This document shows positions 50,623 to 59,034 of a DNA stretch of 64,000 bases, piece by piece. The stretch covers positions 2,262,001-2,326,000 of the forward strand of contig NZ_JABWQX020000001.1 of the NCBI RefSeq assembly GCF_014268655.2. The letters are read 5' to 3'. Within the stretch, counting starts at the first letter, position 1; every line of letters begins with the position of its first letter. Made by a program: the position numbers and the translations under genes. This stretch comes from Pseudomonas marvdashtae. Lineage in GTDB: Bacteria; Pseudomonadota; Gammaproteobacteria; Pseudomonadales; Pseudomonadaceae. The notes under the pieces are model-generated. The model saw nothing but the letters and a program-made list of their open reading frames with translations. It did not search any database and was not told where the DNA came from.

Positions 50623-51792
50623 TCAGCCTTCGCCCAACTCACGCATGACGGCATACAAGGCGGATTTGGCTTCAAAGCCGACACCGGGAATATCCGGCAG
50701 GCCGACATAGCCGTTTTCCACACGAATGCCGTCAGCGAAGCCGCCAAAAGGCTGGAACACGTCGGGATACGATTCGTTGCCGCCCAAGTGCAGGCCCGCG
50801 GCGATGTTCAGGGACATCTGGTGCCCGCCGTGAGGCACTACGCGGCGCGAAGACCAGCCCATTTCCTCCATCACTTTCAGGGTGCGCATGTACTCCACGA
50901 GTCCGTAGGACAGGGCGCAGTCAAACTGGAGATAGTCGCGATCAGGGCGCATGCCGCCGTGGCGCAGCAGGTTGCGGGCGTCCTGGTGGGAGAACAGGTT
51001 TTCCCCGGTGGCCATGGGCAATTCATAGTGATTGGCGAGCTCGGCCTGAAGCGCGTAGTCCAGCGGATCGCCGACTTCTTCGTACCAGAAGAGGTTGTAT
51101 TTCTTGATGGCTTCGGCGTAAGCGATGCCTGTTTGAAGGTCGAAGCGACCATTGGCATCGACCGCCAGTCGACGACCGTCCCCAACCACTTCGAGTACCG
51201 CTTCGATGCGCCGGATATCTTCATCCAGCGGCACCGCACCGATCTTCATCTTGACCACGTCGTAGCCACGATCCAGGTAGCTCTGCATTTCTGCCTTGAG
51301 CTTGGTCTGATCCTTGCCAGGGTAGTAGTAGCCGCCCGCTGCGTAGACCCAGACCTTGTCATCTGCCTCGCCGTTACGGTAACGGTCCGCCAGCAGGCGA
51401 TAGAGCGGTTTGCCTTCGATCTTGGCGACCGCATCCCACACGGCCATGTCGATGGTGCCCACTGCGACCGAGCGCTCGCCATGGCCGCCTGGCTTTTCGT
51501 TGGTCATCAGGGTTTTCCAGATGGCGAACGGATCCAGGTTGTTGTTTTCGTGGTCGACCAGCGTATCCGGGTCAGCTTCGGTGATACGCGCCAGGAAGCG
51601 ATCACGCATCAGCGCGCCTTGACCGTAGCGGCCGTTGGAGTTGAAGCCGTAGCCGATGACCGGCTTGCCGTCGCGAATCACGTCGGTGATGACAGCGACA
51701 ACCGAGCAGGTCATTTTCGAGAAATCGATATAGGCGTTGGCAATGGGCGAGGCGATGGAAACGGTTTTTTCACGAATGTCTACGATACGCAT
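50623..51792 (-). CDS. tarD: D(-)-tartrate dehydratase, enolase superfamily
   Basis: A 389-residue enolase-superfamily enzyme, the same length as characterised D-tartrate dehydratases. It shows the KxK base (VVKMKIGAVPLDED), metal ligands in LAVDANGRFD, WYEEVGDP and ATGENLFSHQDA, and a His in VVPHGGHQMS. It removes water from D-tartrate to give oxaloacetate. ATG 51792 follows a GAGGAG site. Divergent from a LysR regulator and upstream of dctA, it forms a small tartrate-use unit. Confidence 0.88.
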   Translation of the reverse strand: MRIVDIREKTVSIASPIANAYIDFSKMTCSVVAVITDVIRDGKPVIGYGFNSNGRYGQGALMRDRFLARITEADPDTLVDHENNNLDPFAIWKTLMTNEKPGGHGERSVAVGTIDMAVWDAVAKIEGKPLYRLLADRYRNGEADDKVWVYAAGGYYYPGKDQTKLKAEMQSYLDRGYDVVKMKIGAVPLDEDIRRIEAVLEVVGDGRRLAVDANGRFDLQTGIAYAEAIKKYNLFWYEEVGDPLDYALQAELANHYELPMATGENLFSHQDARNLLRHGGMRPDRDYLQFDCALSYGLVEYMRTLKVMEEMGWSSRRVVPHGGHQMSLNIAAGLHLGGNESYPDVFQPFGGFADGIRVENGYVGLPDIPGVGFEAKSALYAVMRELGEG

Positions 51793-51891
51793 GGCGGGCT
51801 CCTCTTGTTGTTTGCAGCCCCACGTTATGCGTTGAGATGTCACCCGCCCAATGCTATTAATGCCGCACCCTATGCACAGGAGGCATGGCCC

Positions 51892-52767
51892 TTGGAACTG
51901 GTTTGGCTTGAAGACTTTTCAGCGCTTGCGGAGTACGGCAGCTTTGTTCGAGCGGCTGAGGCGCGGCACGTTACCCAGCCGGCATTCAGTCGCAGAGTTC
52001 GCTCGCTGGAGAGTTGGATGGGCGTGCAGTTGTTCGTCCGTACGCCTCAAGGCGCGACGCTGACGGACGCAGGGCGGCAAATTCTGCCCAGTGCCCAGGA
52101 GGCGGCCAGGCGCTTGTACAGAATCCGCAGCGAGGCTCAAGAGATCGCCGGAATGACAGCGAGGTCGCTGCAATTCGCGGCCACGCACTCGCTGTCATTT
52201 ACGTTTTTTCCCAAGTGGCTTCGAAGCTCGGAGAACGGTGCGCCCATCGAGGCTGTGCAGCTGCATTCAGACAGCATGGCCGTCTGCGAGCAGATGCTGA
52301 TTCATGGCCAGGTGCAGTTTCTGCTCTGCCATCGCCATCCCGACGTTCCGCCTCTGCTGGCCCCTGATCAGTTCGTCGGCAAGAAGGTCGGTGAAGACGT
52401 GCTCATCCCGCTAGCGAGTGCGTCCGCCCAATTCGGCACCTCGCCCGCGGCATTGCCCTACCTGGCCTACACCCACGAGTCTGGACTGGGACGTATCGTC
52501 GCCCATAGGCTGCGTGGTAAAGAAGATTACCTTCACCTCAAGCCCCTTTTCAGCAGCCACCTGGCAGCGGTGCTGATGTCCATGGCCCTGGAAAGCAAAG
52601 GCGTGGCCTGGTTACCCAAGAGCCTCACCGAACAAGAAATGCTCGACGGGCGCTTGGTCAGGGCGCTCGACGAAAGTTGGGACATACCGCTGGAAATTCA
52701 TCTGACCCGTCCAACGGCACCGCTCAGTCAATCGGCCGAAGCATTCTGGGCCCGGGTGGGCACTTGA
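51892..52767 (+). CDS. LysR-family regulator of the tartrate unit
   Basis: A 291-residue regulator with helix-turn-helix VWLEDFSALAEYGSFVRAAE and VTQPAFSRRVRSLESWMGVQ. No ATG fits; TTG at 51892 is preceded by a perfect AGGAGG eight bases before, which settles the start. It is divergent from tarD with a 99-bp gap and so probably activates tarD-dctA. It converges with the sugar-binding-protein gene, two bases apart. Confidence 0.87.
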   Translation: MELVWLEDFSALAEYGSFVRAAEARHVTQPAFSRRVRSLESWMGVQLFVRTPQGATLTDAGRQILPSAQEAARRLYRIRSEAQEIAGMTARSLQFAATHSLSFTFFPKWLRSSENGAPIEAVQLHSDSMAVCEQMLIHGQVQFLLCHRHPDVPPLLAPDQFVGKKVGEDVLIPLASASAQFGTSPAALPYLAYTHESGLGRIVAHRLRGKEDYLHLKPLFSSHLAAVLMSMALESKGVAWLPKSLTEQEMLDGRLVRALDESWDIPLEIHLTRPTAPLSQSAEAFWARVGT

Positions 52768-52769
52768 GG

Positions 52770-53696
52770 TTATTTGTAATGTTGTTCAAACACCGCCAAT
52801 TGCTCGGGCTTGATCAACTGGAAGGGCACCCAGACGTCCGTTTCCACCGGTTCGCCCTTGATCATCTTGAGTGCTGATTGCACCGCGCTGGTCGCCTGGG
52901 CCTTGGGATCCTGGAAGACCGAGGCGACCAGCATCCCACGCTTGATCGCCGCCAGGCCGTCAGGCAAGCCGTCGATGCCGACAATCGCGACCTCGCCCTT
53001 GGCTTTGCCAGCCTGCTGCAAGGCCATGGCCGCACCAATGGCCATTTCGTCGTTGTTGGCGACGATGGCATCGAAACGACTGCCCGCCAGTAGCCAGTTG
53101 CTGGTCAAGTCCATGCCTTTGTTACGTTGCCATTCGGCGCTTTGCTGCTCGACGATCTTGATGCCGGGAAAATCCTTGAGCACCTGTTTGACCCCTTCGG
53201 TACGGTCGTGGGTGGCGTTTTGCGCCAGGTCACCCATGATGATTGCGAGGTTGCCCTTGCCACCGAGCCTTTCGGCCAAGTAGCGCATTTGCAACTGCCC
53301 GGCCTCAATGTCATTGGAGGCCACGGTGACGACGCCTTTGGGCAAAGTGCGCTCGTCCGGGTGACGGTTGACGTAGACCAGCGGCGTCTTCGCTTCGACC
53401 GCGGCGCGGGTGATGTTGGCGGTGGCGGAGGTGTCCACCGGCAGGACAATAACGGCGTCGACTTTTTGATTGATAAAACCCTGGACCTGATTGAGCTGGC
53501 GTACCACGTCGCCCTGGGCGTCCTCGAACTGGATCTGCACGTTTTCCTTTTTCGCGGCCTCATCCAGGCCGTTACGCACGTAGGTCATGAAGTTGTCGTC
53601 GACCCTGGCGATGCTGACGCCGATGCGATAGTCGGCGGCGGCCCATTGGCTGAAGAGCGATAGCAGGGTGGCGAAAAGCAGTGTGCAACGACGCAT
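52770..53696 (-). CDS. Periplasmic sugar-binding protein (RbsB/inositol-binding type), no ABC partner nearby
   Basis: A 308-residue protein: signal peptide cleaved near QWAAA, then a type-I periplasmic-binding fold (RIGVSIARVDDNFMTYV, DAVIVLPVDTSATANI, VANNDEMAIGAAMAL, IVGIDGLPDGLAAI). Homologues bind ribose, inositol or similar polyols. AAAGGA ribosome site. It is the third gene of a sigma-54-driven operon with a sugar isomerase and Gfo/Idh dehydrogenase. No ABC ATPase or permease gene is adjacent. Confidence 0.85.
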   Translation of the reverse strand: MRRCTLLFATLLSLFSQWAAADYRIGVSIARVDDNFMTYVRNGLDEAAKKENVQIQFEDAQGDVVRQLNQVQGFINQKVDAVIVLPVDTSATANITRAAVEAKTPLVYVNRHPDERTLPKGVVTVASNDIEAGQLQMRYLAERLGGKGNLAIIMGDLAQNATHDRTEGVKQVLKDFPGIKIVEQQSAEWQRNKGMDLTSNWLLAGSRFDAIVANNDEMAIGAAMALQQAGKAKGEVAIVGIDGLPDGLAAIKRGMLVASVFQDPKAQATSAVQSALKMIKGEPVETDVWVPFQLIKPEQLAVFEQHYK

Positions 53697-53776
53697 GATG
53701 GTTTTCCTTTTGTTGTTATGGGCTGAAACGTCATCAAGAGCAGAAATTTGCCGCGTGTGCTGATTACATGCGGGCC

Positions 53777-54568
53777 TCATCCATCAAGCGTGAAGGCCTG
53801 CCTGAAGCGCTCAAGCGCGACCTCGCTGTCACCGCTGGCCCAGCCTTCGAGGCCGACGACACCGCTGTATCCCATGCCAAACAAGGTCCTGGCAATGGCG
53901 GGGTAATGGATTTCGCCAGTGCCGGGTTCCATGCGACCCGGGACGTCGGCGACCTGGATTTCGCCGATGGCGCTGCCGGCGCGCTGGATCAGTTCGATCA
54001 GGTTTCCTTCGCCGATCTGTGCGTGATAGAGGTCCAGGTTCATCTTCAGGTGCGGGCTGCCCACAGCCTCGATCAGCGCCAGGGTCTCGTCAGCGCGGGC
54101 GAACGGTGTGCCGGGGTGGTCGACTTCGGTGTTGAGGTTTTCCAGCAGGAAGACCCGACCCGCGTCTTCGCCCAGGCGGGCGATTTTTTCCAGCGTCTTG
54201 CAGGCGTTCAACCACATGCGGCCGGTGGTCTGGATCACCGGTTTGACCGGCAGGCCTTGACCATCCAGGCCGGTGCCATGCAGGTTCAGGCTTGGGCAAC
54301 CCAATTGAGCGGCGATGGCCAAGGATTCCTTGGCGCTGTCGAGCAGTTGCCGGATGCCCTCGGGATCGATCAGGTTGCCCTCGATGTAGCCGGTCATGGA
54401 GGTGAAATCCGCGCCGGTCGCCACCAGGGCCTGGATGTCTTTGCTCGTCCAGTTCCATATCTCGACGCTGAAGCCCAGGCCGTGGATGCGCTTGACCCGT
54501 TCGACGAAGGGCAGGTCGAGGAAGACCATCTCGGCGCTGATCGCCAGCTTGAACGGTGTGAAACTCAT
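53777..54568 (-). CDS. Hydroxypyruvate-isomerase-like TIM-barrel sugar isomerase
   Basis: A 263-residue AP-endonuclease-2-type TIM barrel. Metal-site residues appear in LLENLNTEVDHPG (Glu), NLDLYHAQIGEG (Asp, His), QVADVPGRMEPGTGEIHY (Asp, Arg, Glu) and VGLEGWASGD (Glu), matching the Hyi/OtnI pattern. It would isomerise a keto or aldo acid or sugar. Four-base overlap with the dehydrogenase gene upstream; 80 bp separate it from the binding-protein gene. Confidence 0.83.
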   Translation of the reverse strand: MSFTPFKLAISAEMVFLDLPFVERVKRIHGLGFSVEIWNWTSKDIQALVATGADFTSMTGYIEGNLIDPEGIRQLLDSAKESLAIAAQLGCPSLNLHGTGLDGQGLPVKPVIQTTGRMWLNACKTLEKIARLGEDAGRVFLLENLNTEVDHPGTPFARADETLALIEAVGSPHLKMNLDLYHAQIGEGNLIELIQRAGSAIGEIQVADVPGRMEPGTGEIHYPAIARTLFGMGYSGVVGLEGWASGDSEVALERFRQAFTLDG

Positions 54569-55587
54569 GAGAGCGCTCCTTGCACACGCACCGTTTTGCC
54601 TTGTTGGAAGGACTCGATACAGGCACGGGCAATCGCCAATGCCGCTCGCGCGTCTTCACCGCTGGCCAATGGTTTTTCACCACTGCGAACGCAATGGACA
54701 AAGTGGTTGAGCTCGGCCACATAGGCATCCCGCAGCAAGTCAGTGTCCATGCGCTGGGTGTCGGCCTGGACGCCATTGGCCAGGTACCGCAGCAAATCAG
54801 AGTCGTTGACGTTGCCCATGGTCAACATGCCCGCGCTGCCGAACACTTCGCCACGAACATCGTAGCCATACACGGCCTGGAAATTGGCCTCGGCCGTGGC
54901 GATGGCGCCGTTGTCGAAACGGATCGTGACCACGGCGGTATCAAGAAAGCCCTTGTCCTTGTAGGCGGGTGCGATCAGGGCGTCGGCCATGACAAATACT
55001 TCAACCGCCTCGGCGCCCGGATTCAGGTAGCGCAGGGTGTCGAAGTCGTGGATCAGGGTTTCCAGGAAGATCACCCATTGCGGCGACGCCGCCGGATTGT
55101 TCAGCGCCGGGTCGCGGGTCAGCGAGCGCAGCAGTTGTGGCGTGCCGATCCGACCGTCAACCACGTCCAGATGAGCGGTGCGGAAGCTCCTGGCAAAGCG
55201 CCGGTTGAAGCCGACTTGCAGCGTCACCCGTGCATCGGCAGCGGCGGCGATGGCGCGGTCCGCTTCGTCCAGGGTGATGGCCATCGGTTTTTCACAGAAC
55301 ACACTTTTGCCAGCCCGGGCTGCACTGATCACCAGTTCAGCGTGGCTGCGCGCCGGGGCGGCAATCAGCACGGCGTCGATGTCCGGGTCATCAAGCAGTT
55401 GCTGTGGATCGGTATAGATCTTTTGTACACCCAACTCTGCCGCCAGGCGCGCGGCTTGGCCGGAGGTAGGGTCGGTGATGGCGGCGAGGCACGCGCCGTG
55501 AATGTGCCGGGCGGCGGTCAAACCGTGAAAACTGCCCATGCGGCCGGCACCGATGAGGCCCAGGCGAAGTGGGTTGGATGTGCTCAT
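54565..55587 (-). CDS. Gfo/Idh/MocA-family sugar dehydrogenase (inositol 2-dehydrogenase-like)
   Basis: A 340-residue NAD(P)-dependent oxidoreductase: nucleotide loop LGLIGAGRMGSFHGLTA, catalytic-lysine block VFCEKPMAITLDEAD, and the late His region ETLIHDFDTLRYL. IolG-like enzymes oxidise inositol, but the other iol genes are absent, so the substrate is open. ATG 55587 has GGGAG eight bases upstream. First gene of the operon; the promoter at 55654-55669 is a sigma-54 type. Confidence 0.87.
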   Translation of the reverse strand: MSTSNPLRLGLIGAGRMGSFHGLTAARHIHGACLAAITDPTSGQAARLAAELGVQKIYTDPQQLLDDPDIDAVLIAAPARSHAELVISAARAGKSVFCEKPMAITLDEADRAIAAAADARVTLQVGFNRRFARSFRTAHLDVVDGRIGTPQLLRSLTRDPALNNPAASPQWVIFLETLIHDFDTLRYLNPGAEAVEVFVMADALIAPAYKDKGFLDTAVVTIRFDNGAIATAEANFQAVYGYDVRGEVFGSAGMLTMGNVNDSDLLRYLANGVQADTQRMDTDLLRDAYVAELNHFVHCVRSGEKPLASGEDARAALAIARACIESFQQGKTVRVQGALS

Positions 55588-55653
55588 GAACTTGACTCCC
55601 TTAATTGTTTTTACGACTCGGCGGTATGAATGTCCTCGTCTGTCCAGGCAAGG

Positions 55654-55669
55654 AGCAAGCGCTGTGCCA
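55654..55669 (-). promoter_or_regulatory. Sigma-54 promoter of the Gfo/Idh operon
   Basis: Read on the minus strand the sequence is TGGCAC-AGCGC-TTGCT, a full match to the -24/-12 consensus with GG and GC ten bases apart. Transcription would start near 55643, about 55 bases before the Gfo/Idh ATG. Confidence 0.88.
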
Positions 55670-55734
55670 ATAATTAAGTATTTGAAACACAAGAGGATTT
55701 ACGGTGATCGCGCTTGAGTCGATGTTCATTTGCA

Positions 55735-55757
55735 TGACATGTCTATACTGACATGTC
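55735..55757. promoter_or_regulatory. Paired enhancer sites for the divergent sigma-54 activator
   Basis: TGACATGTC occurs twice (55735-55743 and 55749-55757, 14-bp period). Each contains the 8-bp palindrome GACATGTC. They lie 66-88 bp upstream of the -24 element of the Gfo/Idh promoter and just before the activator gene, the usual place for enhancer sites of a bacterial enhancer-binding protein. Confidence 0.7.
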
Positions 55758-55782
55758 GAAATTATGGACATGGAGCCGGACA

Positions 55783-57786
55783 ATGAACGATCAGCCCGCA
55801 GCATTGACCGCCGAAGACCGCGATTACCTCACCGCGCTTGGCCCAGCGTCCTTGAACGAGGGGCCAAGCACTGCGCTGGATGAGGCCTGGCGCGCGTGCC
55901 TGGCGGGTGAGATTCATCGGCCCGGCGGGATCAGGCGAGTGATTTGGGAGTCCTGGTTGCGCAGCGTCGGTGCCGGCCTGGATCCGGAAGACGGCGAGTA
56001 TCGTTTTGTCGCGCCCGCCGCCCTGACCGCGACACTGGCCGCCAACCGGCTGCTGATCGCCGCGGCGGCGCAAGTCATGCGTGGTTTGCTTGCCTACAAC
56101 CCCAGGGGGCATATCAACCTGACCGATGCCGAAGGCACCACGTTGTACTTCTGTGGCCTGGACCTCACTCCCATAGGCAGCCGACTGTTGGAATCAGTGC
56201 AGGGCACCAATTGCACCGGGCTGGCGATCCTCGAAGACCGTTTGGTCTACGTGCTGGCCGAGGAAAACTTCGGGCTTGGCCTGCGTCAGCGCCGCATGCA
56301 TTGCGCCGCTGCGCCCATCCGCGATGCCCAGGGCCGGACGCTGGGTATGTTGACGTTGACGGCGGAGCCAGGCTGGTTTCATTTCCATACGCTGGGCACC
56401 GTCCAGGCCGCGGCCGAGGCGGTCTCCAGGCAAATGGCGCTGCAAGCCTTGCTGGAAGAACAACAAACAGTCCTCGAGGTACTCAACGAGGGCTTGGTGG
56501 TTTTGGATGAGCAAGGCCGCATCAAGGCGCTCAATCATTACGCCCGACAGCTGTTTCGCGTGGGCCATGACTTGCTCGGCAGCCCGTTCGAGAGTCTGGG
56601 CAAGAGTGAGTTGACCGATGCAGTCCTGCTCGCAAGCGGGGAGACGGTGCGAGACTTGGATTGCACCTTTGAACTGCATGACCGCAGCCATCTGGCCTGC
56701 CTGGTATCGGTCTGCCCGCTGGAGCAAGGCGGGCGGATCGTTTCGTTGCGCGAGAATCGACGCATTCGGGAAATCACCCGGCGGATCATCGGCACCCAGG
56801 CCAGCTACACCTTTGAAACCATCCTCGGCCGTTCCCGGGCAATTCAAGATGCGATGCACCTGGCGCGGATTGCCAGCCGCAGTGATTCGACCACGCTGAT
56901 CCTCGGCGAGAGCGGCACGGGCAAGGAGCTGTTCGCCCAGGCCATCCATAATGCCAGCGACCGTTGTGGCGGTCCTTTCGTGGCGGTGAACTGCGGCGCA
57001 ATTCCCCGTGACCTGGTCCAGAGCGAACTGTTCGGCCATGTCGAAGGTGCATTCACCGGATCGGCTCGCGGTGGGTCGGCGGGCAAATTCGAATTGGCCG
57101 ATGGCGGGACGATCTTTCTCGACGAAATCGGCGACATGTCTTTTGATGCGCAGGTCAGCTTGCTGCGTGTCCTGCAGGAAGGCGAGGTGACACGGGTGGG
57201 GGCGAAAAAATCGCTGCGGGTCAATGTGCGCATCATCGCCGCCACCCACCGCAACCTCAGCCAAGCGGTGGCCGAGGGTGCTTTTCGCGAGGACCTTTAC
57301 TACCGCCTCAACGTACTGAACCTGACGGTGCCGCCACTGCGGATGCGCCGCGACGATGTGCCGTTGCTGGCGCGGCATTTTCTCGCCCGTTGTGCCCGGT
57401 CGCTACGCAAGTCGATGCACGACCTCTCTTCGGAAGCGCTGGACATGCTCAGCAGCTATCACTGGCCGGGCAATGTCCGTGAGCTGGAAAACGTCATTGA
57501 GCGGGCGACCAACCTGGCGATGAGCGAACTGATCCTGCCGGGCGATCTTACGCTGGAGATCAGGCAGCGAGGGCGGCCATCGACGGCGTGGGGCAGCGTC
57601 CCTGAGCCTCGGGCGGCTGCGGACCTCGGCACCCATGAAATGAACGCAATCATCGCCGCTCTGAAGGACACCCGCGGGAACATCCGCCTGGCGGCTCAGC
57701 GGTTGAATGTGTCACGTGGCGGGCTGTACAACAAAATGAGTCGATTCGGATTGAAGGTTGATGCGTTCCGTTCAAAGTCAGACTGA
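55783..57786 (+). CDS. AcoR-type sigma-54-dependent activator of the Gfo/Idh operon
   Basis: A 667-residue enhancer-binding protein: N-terminal GAF-like sensor region (about 70-210), PAS-like segment (about 230-320), AAA+ domain (Walker A LGESGTGKE; sigma-54 loop GAFTGS in place of GAFTGA; Walker B GGTIFLDEIGDM) and a C-terminal Fis helix-turn-helix (NIRLAAQRLNVSRGGLYNKM). The GAFTGS variant keeps the key FT residues. ATG 55783 has a GGAG site. Divergence from a consensus sigma-54 promoter makes the Gfo/Idh operon its probable target. Confidence 0.9.
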   Translation: MNDQPAALTAEDRDYLTALGPASLNEGPSTALDEAWRACLAGEIHRPGGIRRVIWESWLRSVGAGLDPEDGEYRFVAPAALTATLAANRLLIAAAAQVMRGLLAYNPRGHINLTDAEGTTLYFCGLDLTPIGSRLLESVQGTNCTGLAILEDRLVYVLAEENFGLGLRQRRMHCAAAPIRDAQGRTLGMLTLTAEPGWFHFHTLGTVQAAAEAVSRQMALQALLEEQQTVLEVLNEGLVVLDEQGRIKALNHYARQLFRVGHDLLGSPFESLGKSELTDAVLLASGETVRDLDCTFELHDRSHLACLVSVCPLEQGGRIVSLRENRRIREITRRIIGTQASYTFETILGRSRAIQDAMHLARIASRSDSTTLILGESGTGKELFAQAIHNASDRCGGPFVAVNCGAIPRDLVQSELFGHVEGAFTGSARGGSAGKFELADGGTIFLDEIGDMSFDAQVSLLRVLQEGEVTRVGAKKSLRVNVRIIAATHRNLSQAVAEGAFREDLYYRLNVLNLTVPPLRMRRDDVPLLARHFLARCARSLRKSMHDLSSEALDMLSSYHWPGNVRELENVIERATNLAMSELILPGDLTLEIRQRGRPSTAWGSVPEPRAAADLGTHEMNAIIAALKDTRGNIRLAAQRLNVSRGGLYNKMSRFGLKVDAFRSKSD

Positions 57787-57837
57787 ACGTCATCCAGATT
57801 GCTCGATTCCTCGCGCAACCCGTTTGACCGCGGGAAC

Positions 57838-58734
57838 TTACCTGACGCCGGGGACCGACGGGAGCAGGAATTCAAGCGCCTCGTCAACTAACCGCTCCGG
57901 CACCTGCTCTGCAATGTAATGCCCTGACGGCAACGCTTTTCCTCGCACGTCAGTCGCCACTTTTTGCCATTCGCCGAGCGGATCGAAGCAATGGCCCACG
58001 GCGCCGTCAGCCCCCCATAACGCAAGCAATGGCGTTGAAAGTTTCTTCCCGGCTTGCAGATCGCTCTTGTCATGCTCCAAATCGATACTGGCACTGGCTC
58101 GGTAATCTTCACACACACCATGGGCGGCGCCAGGAAGTGCCAGGCATCGCAGATATTCAGCGAACGCTGAGTCGGTAAAAGGCGCCATGCCAGCGCTGCG
58201 AGCGCCCATGACGCTGCGCAGATACAGCTCTGGATCAGCCTCGATGAGCGTCTCGGGGAAGGGCGCGGGGCGAATCAAGAAAAACCAGTGCCAATAGGCC
58301 CGGGCGAAAGCTTCGTTGGTCTGTTCATACATCGCCAGCGTTGGAGCGATATCCAGGGTGATCAACCGCTTCACTGCGTCTGGATGGTCCATCGCCATGC
58401 GAAAGGCCACCCGAGCACCTCTGTCGTGAGCCATTACGTCGAACTTTACGAATCCCAGTTCGCGCATGAGACCCAACCCGTCCAGGGCCATCTGCCGCTT
58501 GGAGTAGGTGAGGTGCTCGGCGTCGCTTGCCGGTTTGTCGCTATCGCCGTAGCCGCGAAGATCCGCCGCGACCACGGTGAAATACTTCGCCAGGGGCTCG
58601 GCGACCTTGTGCCAGATGACGTGAGTCTGCGGGTGCCCGTGAAGCAGTAGCAAGCCATGGCCGCTTCCACCTTTGCGGTAGTTGACGGTTATACCGTTGA
58701 CTTGGCATCGGCCCGATTCAAATGAGGCAAACAT
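57838..58734 (-). CDS. Alpha/beta hydrolase, haloacetate dehalogenase-like
   Basis: A 298-residue hydrolase. The oxyanion region is LLLHGHPQTHVIWH. The nucleophile is Asp104 (MAHDRGARVA), as in fluoroacetate dehalogenases rather than Ser in esterases. The cap carries YWHWFFLIRPAPFPE, which resembles the halide-binding Trp/His region. The catalytic His is in LPSGHYIAEQVPE. It is predicted to cleave haloacetate or an epoxide-like ester. AAGGAG ribosome site. It stands alone between two sigma-54 regulons. Confidence 0.83.
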   Translation of the reverse strand: MFASFESGRCQVNGITVNYRKGGSGHGLLLLHGHPQTHVIWHKVAEPLAKYFTVVAADLRGYGDSDKPASDAEHLTYSKRQMALDGLGLMRELGFVKFDVMAHDRGARVAFRMAMDHPDAVKRLITLDIAPTLAMYEQTNEAFARAYWHWFFLIRPAPFPETLIEADPELYLRSVMGARSAGMAPFTDSAFAEYLRCLALPGAAHGVCEDYRASASIDLEHDKSDLQAGKKLSTPLLALWGADGAVGHCFDPLGEWQKVATDVRGKALPSGHYIAEQVPERLVDEALEFLLPSVPGVR

Positions 58735-58856
58735 CGCTTGGCGCTCCTTCTGATTGTTGCGCCTATTTTAGAGCGAACGATCCTTCCTGCCAGGGCGCGG
58801 CGTGTGAGCGCTTTCTTCACGGATCGTGTGCAACCGCGCAGGGGGTGTGGCAGGCG

Positions 58857-58893
58857 TGGCACAGCTGTCCCGGCAAATGCGACAACTGTCGCA
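58857..58893. promoter_or_regulatory. Two enhancer-like palindromes upstream of the PQQ dehydrogenase promoter
   Basis: Site 2 (58878-58893) is TGCGACA-AC-TGTCGCA with exact 7-bp arms. Site 1 (58857-58872) is a weaker version sharing the ACA-N2-TGTC core, centred 21 bp before it, two helical turns. They lie about 70-105 bp upstream of the -24 element. The GACA...TGTC core resembles the sites at 55735-55757, consistent with related AcoR-type activators. Confidence 0.65.
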
Positions 58894-58961
58894 TGCCGAT
58901 GCAACCCGTAACCTGGCTTGAAAGCCCCGTAAAACGGGACCTGCGACGATTTTTAAAACGG

Positions 58962-58977
58962 TGGCATGGGGGTTGCT
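58962..58977 (+). promoter_or_regulatory. Sigma-54 promoter of the PQQ dehydrogenase gene
   Basis: TGGCATGGGGGTTGCT has GG and GC with the correct ten-base spacing and differs from consensus only at the C of TGGCAC. The transcript would begin near 58988, about 47 bases before ATG 59035. Confidence 0.82.
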
Positions 58978-59034
58978 CCTCTTCTGGTGCGCAGCGCAAT
59001 GGCTTCGCTACTAATAAGAATCAGGAGTTCCCCC

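Larger units (their letters stand above)
58735..59034. promoter_or_regulatory. Intergenic control region of the PQQ dehydrogenase gene
   Basis: A 300-bp gap with no gene. It carries one strong enhancer-type palindrome, one weaker copy and a sigma-54 promoter (listed separately), and at its left end the start of the hydrolase gene on the minus strand. Confidence 0.7.
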
